In this document: piece by piece, positions 12,340 through 21,379 of the stretch
How positions within the stretch are numbered: position 1 is the stretch's first letter
Layout: every line of letters begins with the position of its first letter
Assembly: GCF_002575655.3 (NCBI RefSeq)
Contig: NC_053036.3
Coordinates: 643,644,736-643,708,735 of the forward strand
From: Aegilops tauschii subsp. strangulata
Lineage: Eukaryota; Streptophyta; Magnoliopsida; Poales; Poaceae
Reading direction: 5' to 3'
Length of the DNA: 64,000 nucleotides
The notes under the pieces: generated by a model
What the model saw: only the letters and a program-made list of their open reading frames with translations
Told to the model about the DNA's origin: nothing
Database searches by the model: none
Position numbers and translations under genes: made by a program

Positions 12340-13510
12340 TACCAGCAACCTTATCTTTTGGTTGACCCAACACCAGGTTCTTGCTAAGTGTCACGAGCTT
12401 CTTGCGCTTTAGGACAGTGGGTGGGCGCGGTGGGGATGTTGCCATCCTCTTGCTACCACCTGACGATGAAGCATCTTCAGATGCAACACTTTCCTTCAAT
12501 ATCTTGTCAACCATGGTTTTTGAGCCAATCTAGTCCAAACCCTTTCATGCCTCTTCCATTTCTTCCTCAGTGCTTTCTACTCCATCGTTTATGATTTTTT
12601 TCAAAGGAATTATCCTTCTCTTTCAAGTCAAAGATTGCATGAGTTTCCAGCAAAGGGATGTCAAATCTGTTGGATTGCTGGCTCTGATCTACACAAGTCA
12701 AACAATGAGAAACATTCCTCTGGCACAGCTGCTTTGGTTCCAACTGATTCCGGATCTTCACCCTTCTGACGCATGTCCTTTTGGATGAAAAACTGTAGAG
12801 TTACACTATCATCAATTGAGCTGCTGCAGTTGCTGTTTCCTCCATCTCCAGAAGTGTTTGCCCTCTTTGAACTGCTGACACCGCCAGCTTTACCATCATG
12901 ATCATCATCATCCTTCCCACTGTCACTACCTCCATCAAAGGCCCCCCTGTCATCATCGTGTGTTTCTTCGCTGTCATCATCACTGCCCCCATGCTTTCCT
13001 TGCTCACCTTTCTCGACATCCTCACCTTTCCCCTTGTCTGTACCATCTTTTTCCTCTTCCTCTTCCACTTCATCATTACCAGATTCTTCATTGTCTTCAT
13101 TGTTGTCAGCGTCATCGTCGATGTCATCATCATCATCATCGTTGTCACTTTCATCACGTTCTTCATCATCCCTTCCCTCTTGATCCTCCTCTTCTTCTTC
13201 AGAATCATCACTTTCTTTAGAATCATTGCCAACTCCAGGGTGAACATCTTCTTCTTCTGACTCACTTTCCTCTACAAATTCTTCTTCTTCACTTCCCTCC
13301 ACCTCTTCTGATTGCTTGGCAATAGATTGACACTTCCGCCGCCTAGTGTGTGAGCTTTGACCCTTTGTTTGATCACTTAGCGGGCCCATGAGAGGAGACA
13401 AATCTGGTTCCTCTTCATCAAGCTTGGCAAAACCTTCGATGAAGTTGCCAAGATTGTCTGATATTGCTTTACATAGATCATGAACCATACCTGCTAACTT
13501 GAACTTCTTC
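12340..13510 (-). pseudogene. Acidic linker exon of the Ulp1-like gene, 5' of the retrotransposon insertion
   Basis: Minus-strand exon starting near 13510 after an ACAG acceptor. It encodes a short helical part ([12 protein letters not shown]) followed by a very acidic tract (about 12900-13290) dominated by Asp, Glu and Ser. The reading then shifts frame around 12700 and runs through several stops near 12550 before a Ser/Arg/Lys-rich piece (12344-12514, begins MVDKILKES). The coding sequence stops exactly at the Angela-type insertion and resumes in the same frame at 3567, sharing the 5-bp duplication. The GA/CT strand asymmetry across the acidic tract is coding-driven. Decayed; only its membership in the interrupted gene is supported. 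Confidence 0.6.
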
Positions 13511-13897
13511 TGTATAACATTAGAAGATAAAACAAAAATTAAAATTTAAAACAGAAAAAATTAAGATAATGAAAAGTATATCAAAGTATATTTCTGCGCA
13601 AACTTCAAACCTAAGTTTGGTGCAAGTATATGAAAGTAGTGTGCAACTGAGATGCTGAAAGTGTGCAACTGAAGTAGGGGTAAATTAGCAGGAAGTAAAA
13701 AACAAGCATATTTTGTAGCTAGGAGTTATGGAATCTGTGTAAGTGAAAACATAAGTTTGATTTCAATTAGGAAAAAAGGTGAGATAATAATTCTGTGCAA
13801 CTCATGCATGCATTGGGCACGGAAAAAGTAAAACCAACAAAAAACATGATTTTTGTTCTAATAAAAAAGTGTGGGTGAGCAAAAAAGGATAACTCAC

Positions 13898-15560
13898 ATG
13901 AGGATTGTAACTCACTGGAACCTTTGATGCCACAAACGCTTCTGCCTGCAGTAATCCTCCGAAGAGTGTTGAATCCTCTTTGGTTCTATACTGCTCCTTG
14001 AGCTGTTCACAGAAAGAAAGGATCATTTTACAACAATAACTTCAACAATAACAAGTCTATATTGTCTGTATCTAACAAGGAAAAAGACTTCATATATGGG
14101 CAACTACCACATGCCCTAGAAGCAAAAAAGGTAAGTGAAAAAACTATGTGAAGTCACAAATGAGAAGTGGGACTTTAAAGGAAAATATGAAACAAGCATG
14201 TGTGCAACTGTCATAAGCATGTGTGCCAACTATCAACATAGACTTGTGCAACTACCACATGCCCTAGAAGCAAGAAAAAGTAACTAAAAAATACTATGTG
14301 AAGTCACAAATAAGAAGTGGGACTTTAAAGGGAAATATGAAACAAGCACGTGTGCAAACTGTTCATGAAGTCTATGTGCCAACTATCAACATCAACTTGT
14401 GCAACTACCACATGCCCTCAGAATAAAAAAAACTGACTGAAATTACTATGAAACGTACAACTGGAAGTGGTTACTATAAAGAGGAAATATGAAACAAGAA
14501 TGTGTGCAACTCTATTCAATCTGTGTGCCAACTATCAATATAGACTTGTGCAACTACTTACAGGTATGTGAAAGAATCATGTGCAAAAAATACAAACTTT
14601 GAGCAGAATTTCCAACTCACTTGAAGTTTCCCAAAGACACCGGGCGAAATCAAGTCCTTTTTCATTATCTCGTTGATTAGATTCTTATCATAGGCATTGG
14701 CTCGAACTTCGCAGTGGCTTATTCGCAAATCAACCTCAAGTGCGTCAATGTAGAGAATCTGTACATGCACCATCCCCAAGAGACAAACAAAAAAAGGGAA
14801 AATATATATATATATAAGAACATTGGTGATAAAAAAGCACAAAAAACATCCAGAAAAAGGTGTGTCTAACAGAATACAATTAATTAGAGCTCACCATCAA
14901 ATGATACAGGCAGCAACAGACTGTTTATTTGTCCTCACCCATGTGGCGGAATGCTTCATTTATGTGGTCAGCAACAAACAAGCTCACATTGCTCTTCAAC
15001 AGAACATCGGGTTCTAACACAACGATGTAGCAACGTGGGCTCAGAGAGAGACTAGTTGTAGGAGCTAAAAAGGTGCTGAAAGCAACTGCAAGCCACCCAA
15101 TGAGGAACTTGTTATCAGTTGTGCCCTTCATAGCTTTCATTGTCTTGGTGAATTCGGTAATCGTGGGGTGTTTGGGTGGCCCGGTGTGGTTGAACATCTC
15201 ATTGAAAGCCTTAACAGACTCCTTTTCAACAATGTATTTCAGCCGCCGCCCTCTGTCTGGTAAACCAAAGTTCCTGTGCACACTAGCAGCATCTACTGGA
15301 ATAGTTCCCCTGCCTGGGAATACCAAAGCTGAACTGGCTGGGTCGTATTACTGGACTAGGAACTTCGTCAAGTCGGAAGGCAGTGTGTCTGCTAGGTTTA
15401 CTAAACCTCCTAACATCTTCTCATATAAGAAAGATCTCTGAACAGGTGCCAAATCGTTGTTCACCTTCACAAATCTCCCTGGTGATGCCCTAATCCTTCC
15501 AGCTTGTGAACGCCGCCGAGGAACGTTTCCTTCGTTCCCTTCAACACCAACTTCACCCAC
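13898..15560 (-). pseudogene. N-terminal domain exons of the Ulp1-like gene
   Basis: Three minus-strand exons: about 14940-15560, 14623-14758 and 13898-14002, each with plausible AG acceptors and GT donors. The first encodes a conserved grass domain: [13 protein letters not shown], then [18 protein letters not shown], then [14 protein letters not shown]. The second begins [12 protein letters not shown]. Proteins with this arrangement (N-terminal domain of the FGLP...FL.PT type, acidic linker, C-terminal Ulp1 peptidase) are common in Triticeae and resemble transposon-derived plant mobile-domain proteins. An in-frame TAA at 15348-15350 cuts the domain, with the frame staying open on both sides, so this copy is non-functional unless read through. 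Domain naming is from memory of the family and was not searched. Confidence 0.6.
14102..14555. repeat. Intronic tandem repeat, about 150 bp x 3
   Basis: The marker CAACTACCACATGCCC occurs at 14102, 14249 and 14402, with a degenerate fourth start at 14551. The spacings are 147, 153 and 149 bp. Each unit also contains TATGTGAAGTCACAAAT, GAAACAAGCATGTGTGCAA and GTGTGCCAACTATCAACAT-like blocks. It lies in an intron of the Ulp1-like gene and embeds the same TGTGCAACT core as the repeat at 840-1080. Confidence 0.8.
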
Positions 15561-15949
15561 CTGAGACAAAAAAAGGGAAATGAATACAGACAAATTGTGC
15601 TCCCGCCGCACACATACGTCTTCAACTGACCACGTAGTTGGTTGTTGTGCAACCACAGGTTGATTGTTGTGCAACTATTATACCTTATTGTGCAACTGAC
15701 ATGTACACTCTCTGGAATTAAAAAAACTGTCCAAAAATGTATAATGATTTTGCGCAGCTGTGTGCTCAATTGGTGCCAACTTTCAAAAATGACAATGTAG
15801 GTAAGGAGATTCCAAAATCTATCATAAAAGAAAGACTAGAAAACACTAAACAGCGCTTTTCAGATTTGACATGGTAGTATACAACACTTTCAAATTTGCA
15901 CCACAAAAAATGTAAGCCAAAAAGAATGCTGGTTAAACACAGCAGCCAA

Positions 15950-16523
15950 GTATATGCTTTTTCATATGCAACACTGAAAAGCACAGGTGCCAACTAGTAC
16001 CAACTATCAGATGTGCAACTGAAAAAAGAAATGTACAAAAAAGGTACTTCATTAGCTTCTGCAGAGGTTGGGCCACCCCCATCAGATGACTTGCCTTTCC
16101 CTTTTGTTCTGGCTCGCTTTGCAGCACGGGATGCACTAGCATCCTCCACCTACAAAATAACCAAAATGATGCCTCATGTTAAAAAATCAATGAAAAAAAC
16201 AGAGAAAACAAAAAATAAAAAATTGAATTTCTTTTACATAAACTCAAAATTGTTCATTGCGTATTCAAAACTTACACCTACTTCATTACCATCATCGGGG
16301 TCGGTACGAGGACACCGCTGAGCAGGCCTTTTCCAGTTCCGCCGTATATACTTTGATGAAATCCTCTGCATGGCTCAACAGAAACAAAAACCAAAAATCA
16401 AAAACAAAAAAGGAAAAAAGAGAAAAGAAAACAAGCAAATATAATCGATCATATTTGCTCCCTTTTGAGCTTATAGAAAACAACCTCTTCCCCACTTCCA
16501 CCGGCATCTCCCTCTTCGACCAT
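15950..16523 (-). pseudogene. First exons of the Ulp1-like gene
   Basis: The likely start is the ATG at 16521-16523: a short exon (16485-16523) reads MVEEGDAGGSGEE to a GT donor. Exon 2 (about 16276-16365, after a TGCAG acceptor) encodes a basic stretch (KYIRRNWKRPAQRC). Exon 3 (about 16040-16151) is also basic (RAAKRARTKGKGK) and could serve as a nuclear localisation signal. All three join in frame. This start is my inference from splice signals and continuity, and is not proven. Between and upstream of these exons lie introns and leader sequence with the TGTGCAACT motif. Confidence 0.45.
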
Positions 16524-17269
16524 TGTCACTGCGAAAAAAGATCCGGACAAAATCACTCTAATTGCACACACACAAAAATTGTAGCTCAAAAATAACTAAC
16601 AAAACTTGTTAAACAAATGCATAAAAAACCAGCATCCCACCACTAAGACATTTTAAAAAGAATCCTGTGCCAACTGGACCCCGGTTTTGCCAAACATTGA
16701 CCCTGGTTCTGCCAACTCAGATATGGTAATGCCGAGTCAAAAATTCAAGAACACATATCCCAGCTGTGTCCAACTATTGAATCTAGATCTACCAGCTAGA
16801 AAACTGGTCCAATGCCAAGTATAAAACCTGCAGAACATAGATACCTGAATATGTGCAACTATTGTACCTATAACTGCTAAAAATGTGTTTATGGCAGATG
16901 ATGTGTGCTACTGATGCAGATGATGTGTGCAACTGATGCACCTGATGTGTGCAACTAATGTAGCTGGAACTGCCAATTGGGTATCTGGACAAATGTCAAG
17001 TTTAAGCACGAAACTCGTTATGCAACTCCTATTTGTGCAACTGCCAACTACAAGATACTCATTGTGCAACTGAGTAATGAAAACATTCACTCTACAACTA
17101 CTATAGTGCAGTTGCCAACTGCAAACAAATCGTTGTGCAACTGGGCATGAAAAAAATCGAACGGATTCAACTGCCATGGTGAAATATCTACCAACTAAAG
17201 TACCAACTAAAATGTAACGGTACCTAGGGTTTCGATTCACTTGTGCAAAAGGGGCACGGACGCTAGATC

Positions 17270-18130
17270 TGTTGTCAGCTAAGCCTCCCCCACTACAAGC
17301 ACTGCGGAGCGAGTCTAGCGGGCGCGGCCTCCCCGGCTACAGACGGGGCGAGAGTGCAGCGGTCGCGGCCTATGCACAACGGCGTGCGGCGACAGCACAA
17401 CGGCGCGCGGCCCAACACGGCGAGAGCGCTGCGGGAGCAATTCTAGATGACGCGGCCTACCACGCTACAGACGCGGCGAGAGTGCTACGGTCGCGGACTC
17501 TGCGGCTACGAGCACGGCGGGAGCAGTACGAGCACTACTTCCCCCGCTATGGGCGCGGCGAGAGCGCAACGGGCGAGGCCTCTCCTACAACGACCGCCGC
17601 GGGAGCACTACGGGGCGCGGCAAGAGCATTACGGCCGCGGCCTCCATCTGTACGGCGCGCGGCGAGATCGGTATGACACGCGAGGAGAAGGAGCGAGCGG
17701 TTGAGCAGCGAGCGTACCTCCGCCGGCGACGAGCAGCGGGTGCCTCCCCCTGCTGCGCCTCCGCCTCCTGCGCACCTTTCAATGGCGCCGACGGCGAGAT
17801 CCAGCGGCGAATCCGGCAACGACCGACAAATCGTGAGGGGAGGGGAGGGGAGGGGAGAGGGGAATGGAGCGGTGATGGGTGGTGGATGGGGGGGACGGAG
17901 GAAGTGGCACGAAATTCGAAACTGCCCACCGCCCACTACTTTGTCTACGCTCACTAACAGATGTACCCACGCAGGGGTACGCGCGACGCGCCTCGGCACA
18001 ACCAGACCAGGTGTGCGGGAGAAGCGGCGCGTTTGAAAACCGACAAAAACCACCTGGCCGCGCGCGACCGCACGATCCCACGCCATCGCACGGCGTGGCG
18101 TCGGCCGCTCGAGCAGCGCTGCGAGCGCAC
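17270..18130. repeat. GC-rich region with degenerate short repeats
   Basis: The 17270-17660 part repeats variants of GGCGAGAGTGCTACGGTCGCGG with irregular spacing of about 30-45 bp. The 17660-18130 part is GC-rich and simple in places (GGGGAGGGGAGGGGAG near 17840). Long ORFs exist in several frames on both strands, as expected from GC richness, and none shows a family motif. It lies just upstream of the inferred start of the Ulp1-like gene and could be its promoter or 5' leader, or part of another element. Confidence 0.5.
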
Positions 18131-18556
18131 GCGCACTAATATGTATTTAGGACTAAAGATATGATGACCAGAAAAAAACAGTGGGAGGGGAGAAAATCGG
18201 TGCTGGCGCGGGGAGACGAAATCATTCGATGGGTGAAGCCTATAACGAACGAAAGAGCGAACCACGACCTATGTACTCAGACTTTAGGAGTAGAGATAAT
18301 TAGAGACAAAAGGCAAAGATCAACTCATTAGGAAATTTAGGATTTAGAATTGATTGTCATGAAACTGAATTTTATTGATTGGTAACGTGCTATCATTTCT
18401 TGCCCGTTTGTAACATGTCTAGTTAGGAAATTTTTCATTGCGAGGATAAAATAACCAACGTGAGGAGATATGGAGGTGGGATGTGAGACGAAAATAAACC
18501 AGACGAAAAAAAGCCGTGGACGCAATCCTATCAACTCAGATATTAGGAGTAGAGAT
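18131..18556. other. Non-coding stretch with a recurring 22-bp motif
   Basis: No gene is supported. The motif CTCAGAYWTTAGGAGTAGAGATA appears at about 18267-18297 and 18535-18557, and related forms recur near 30215 (opposite strand) and 57895. This looks like the edge sequence of a dispersed Triticeae repeat that I cannot name. Confidence 0.45.
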
Positions 18557-19261
18557 AAATCGGGTCACATCCAGCGGGTCCACTAGAGGAGATAGTGTTC
18601 CCTAAAAAACTAGAGGATAGTGAGTAGTATTAACAAAATACTTCACTTTTTTACCCTCAAACAAATGGAAAGAAAAAGAAACGAGTAGGTTTTCCATCAC
18701 CTATTTTCTACCCCCAAACAAATAGAAAGAAAAATAAACATGTAGGAGGTCGAACCATCACGACGATGACAGGTCCCCTTTAATAGTAGAGAAGATAACA
18801 ATTCAATGAAGACGAGCATGGAAGGAAAATCCAGTGTAAGGTTGGGCTAGGCCTAGTTTACAGAGTTGTTGACACACCTTTCTAATACTCCATGTGTCAT
18901 GGTTTTAACTCAAATTTGAACTAAAACCACCATACTGATCTTGGGTCATAGGGAGTATATGATAATGCACCTCTTGGCCCAATTGGCATATTTGCTATTT
19001 TCATTCCATGAAGAAAATGAATTCACTCAACAATATGGAAATAAATGGTACGCTCTCTCCCACTGCTGCACGGCACTAGCGAAAGCAGGTGGCTGGGAGC
19101 TGCGAGAGCGCCACACCCACATGTTGCGAAACAAGCAGCTATGATCTAGAGGCTGGGTAATAAAGCTTCCATTTTAAAAAAATAGCATGTGCCCTTTCTA
19201 GTCATTTGGTTACTGTTCATTTGGCCAACTGACTTGTCAGGGATAGGACAATTATGTAAAA
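18557..19261. repeat. Duplicated block, copy A (left part)
   Basis: The sequence from AAATCGGGTCAC to TATGTAAAA matches 25763-26524 along its length, with small indels. With 24078-25555 it forms one copy of a duplicated upstream region of the ATG1t-like kinase, split by the Mutator-like element. It includes a Stowaway-like MITE. Confidence 0.85.
18888..18955. mobile_element. Stowaway-like MITE (copy A)
   Basis: A palindromic 68-bp element begins CTCCATGTGTCATGG and ends GGGTCATAGGGAG, with flanking TA at 18886-18887 and 18956-18957. The centre (GGTTTTAACTCAAATTTGAA then CTAAAACC) is a near-perfect inverted repeat. The orthologous copy is at 26120-26188. Confidence 0.7.
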
Positions 19262-19436
19262 GAGTTAAATGCACTGGAGGTCCTAAAAGTTTTGTCGTTG
19301 TGTCACTTTAGTCCTATTTCTTTGAAAATGCACCTTTAGGTCCTTTCATAAGTGGTTCACCCGAGGTCCTTTTCTTCACTGCCGCTCGCTGACCTGCCCT
19401 CATGGCGCGTCGACCCACGCCACGTCGACACAGGGC
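19262..19436 (+). repeat. Left terminal inverted repeat of the MULE
   Basis: It starts GAGTTAAATGCACTGG and matches the reverse complement of 23899-24077 to about GTCGACACAGGG. Differences are a few substitutions and a small insertion in the right copy. Confidence 0.9.
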
Positions 19437-19558
19437 TGCGGAGGCTGCTCTTTTTTTACAGAAAACCCCTTAGAAACACTCTTCTTCACATTCCCCGGTC
19501 CCTTGCTCTATTTCTTCCCCAAATCCCTCTCTGTCTCTCCCGTGCCCTAACCCTAGCC

Positions 19559-20184
19559 ATGGCCGGCACTTCAAGCTCCTCGGCGGGGAAGCAGTTGAAG
19601 AAGAGGAGCATGGTAGCGTCGTCGTCAACGCCGCCACCGCTGCCGGTGCAAGCTCCAACTTCGTCTGGTATGTTACCGCTCGTGGCTTGTCCTTGCTGCC
19701 ATGTCCGTGACACCATTGTGCTCCGTTCGAAATCTACTGCCAACCCTGGATGGGTGTTCTACAAGTGCCCCAACCATCGTGTAAGAACCAAGAGTTTGAT
19801 GTTTTGAAGCCTTTATCTTTGATTATATCCCATTTCTTTTTTTCTGAATGTCTCAAGTTCGTCCAGGTTGGACCGAATCCATGCCAGCACTACTACTGAG
19901 AACATGGCCCAGATAACTATTTTGATTTTCTGGTTAAGAATGGCCACATATCTATTGCAAGAACAGGAAGATCTGGAGGTAGCTCAGGTCATTCATTGGG
20001 CGGCATAGAAAGTGAAGAGGCAGAGGAGTAAGAAGACAGAGGTGTTGAAGTCCAGAAGATTTGCAATGGTGTGATGATTGATGTTGTGAAGAAGTTGGAT
20101 GAGCTGATCTGCTTAGTTAGGATGTTCTTGTTTTGTATTGTCACTTTGTTGGCTGTGATGGTTTATGTAGTGGCTCTGAAATGA
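19559..20184 (+). pseudogene. GRF-type zinc finger protein with C-terminal membrane segment, carried by the MULE
   Basis: Two exons are apparent: 19559-19780 (ATG after CTAGCC; ends at a GTAAGA donor) and 19867-20184 (after a CCAG acceptor). Exon 1 has a Ser-rich N terminus, then the zinc-binding start CPCCHVRDTIV and GWVFYKCPNH. Exon 2 continues with PNPCQHYY, which would complete a GRF finger (Cys-x2-Cys...Cys...Cys). The C terminus has a coiled helix (VVKKLDELICLV) and a hydrophobic segment (FLFCIVTLLAVMVYVVAL) consistent with a membrane anchor. A TGA sits where the conserved Trp after CQHYY is expected, and a TAA follows the acidic stretch, so the gene is broken. Small plant proteins of this layout are known; the function is not established. 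Confidence 0.7.
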
Positions 20185-20337
20185 ATGAAGTACATGTAAG
20201 CACTATTGGGATGAACTATTTGAATGAAGTGTTTAATCTGAATTGAAAAGCAAGATTGAGATTTTGGAAGCATTTTGATCTAAATGAAGTGTTTGATATG
20301 AATGAAAGATAGCTCTTTTTTACTCTTTGTTGTCTCG

Positions 20338-20590
20338 TGGACGGTCGCGGGCAATCGTCCACATTGATGAATAGCTTCATTTTGGTCAATGTGGATGGTC
20401 ACGGCGATCATCCCCAATGATGGTTAGCTTATTCTTGGTTTCACGGACGGTTGTGGCGATCGTCCACATTCTTGAATAGCTTCTTTTTGGTCAATGCGGA
20501 CGGTCGCGGCGATCGTCCACAATGATGGTTAGCTTATTCTTGGTCTTGTGGACAGTCAAGACGATCGTCCGCATTGCTGATTAGCTTTTG
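20338..20590. repeat. Minisatellite of hairpin-forming units inside the MULE
   Basis: Five units start at 20338, 20392, 20444, 20497 and 20549 (spacing 52-54 bp). Each opens with an imperfect palindrome such as GGACGGTCGCGGCGATCGTCC, whose ends GGACG and CGTCC pair. Two spacer types alternate (AATAGCTTC...GGTCAATG and GGTTAGCTTATTCTTGG), giving a 106-bp higher-order period. Confidence 0.85.
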
Positions 20591-20883
20591 AAACATTCAC
20601 AAGAATTCATTGACATGTAGAACAACAAAGCTCACACAACAGTTCATTTCCAACATTGCATAGTTCACAGAAAAGTTCACTTGGCTATACTAGTACTAGG
20701 CAAGCACATAAACATGCCCTGCTTGTCTAGTTCAAAAGACACTGTTGATGGTTTGGATGAAACCTACATCATGAGAACACTAGGTTTAATTTCAAACCAA
20801 TTAGTGCTAGCCCAAAAGAAGCATTTTAGTTTTCAAGCTCAAACTACAGCATCAGAACACTTTTCTTCTTCTAAACTTTTCTT

Positions 20884-21250
20884 CTATACTTCAGGAACTG
20901 TGTTATCCTTGGTCTTCACTACCCTTTTCTTCCTCTGCCTTTTTAAACCAAGAGTTGTTGTAGTAGGTCTTGGCTTTGGAATAGCACCTCTACAGTTTGC
21001 AATGAATGCACTTTCTGGTAGAGGGCCTTGAGCAGTGGTTTGAGACTGCTGAGTTGATATGGCCTGAAAGAACAACAAATATTTTGAGTTTGAAATGGTT
21101 TGAGATCAACACAGCTAACTTGAGTATTACAACATACTTGTTCCTGTAGTATCTCCAACACTGAAACATTCTGGTCATACACATGTGTTGTGGTAGATGC
21201 ATCCACACTAGTGCTGGCACTTTCCTTGCAAGATACAAATAGAGATCAGC
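20884..21250 (-). pseudogene. C-terminal tail of the MULE transposase
   Basis: The minus strand encodes QGPLPESAFIANCRG and a basic end (KRQRKKRVVK), typical of tails of Mutator-like transposases. The SWIM zinc finger expected between the DDE core and this tail is not visible, so part has been lost. Frame changes are present. Confidence 0.5.
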
Positions 21251-21379
21251 CACACTAGTGCCAGCAAACGGGCAATTATGTGATACTACGTTAGTTATCT
21301 AGCAGCTCACAAGTAGTGAGATCATTCAAATAATTAAAGGTAGAGGATAACTGACCTGTTGAAAACTTCACAATTGTTA

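Noticed and set aside
12801..13265. Met/Lys-rich and Ile/Val-rich ORFs in other frames of the acidic exon
   Set aside because: They arise from shifting the frame of a GAT/GAA repeat coding for Asp and Glu.
17547..18086. 179-codon minus-strand ORF
   Set aside because: No start context, domain or splice evidence; lies in GC-rich repeats where all frames are open.
20338..20590. CRISPR-like array, because of regular repeats with palindromes
   Set aside because: The spacers are themselves repeated, the context is a plant transposon, and there are no cas genes. It is a minisatellite.
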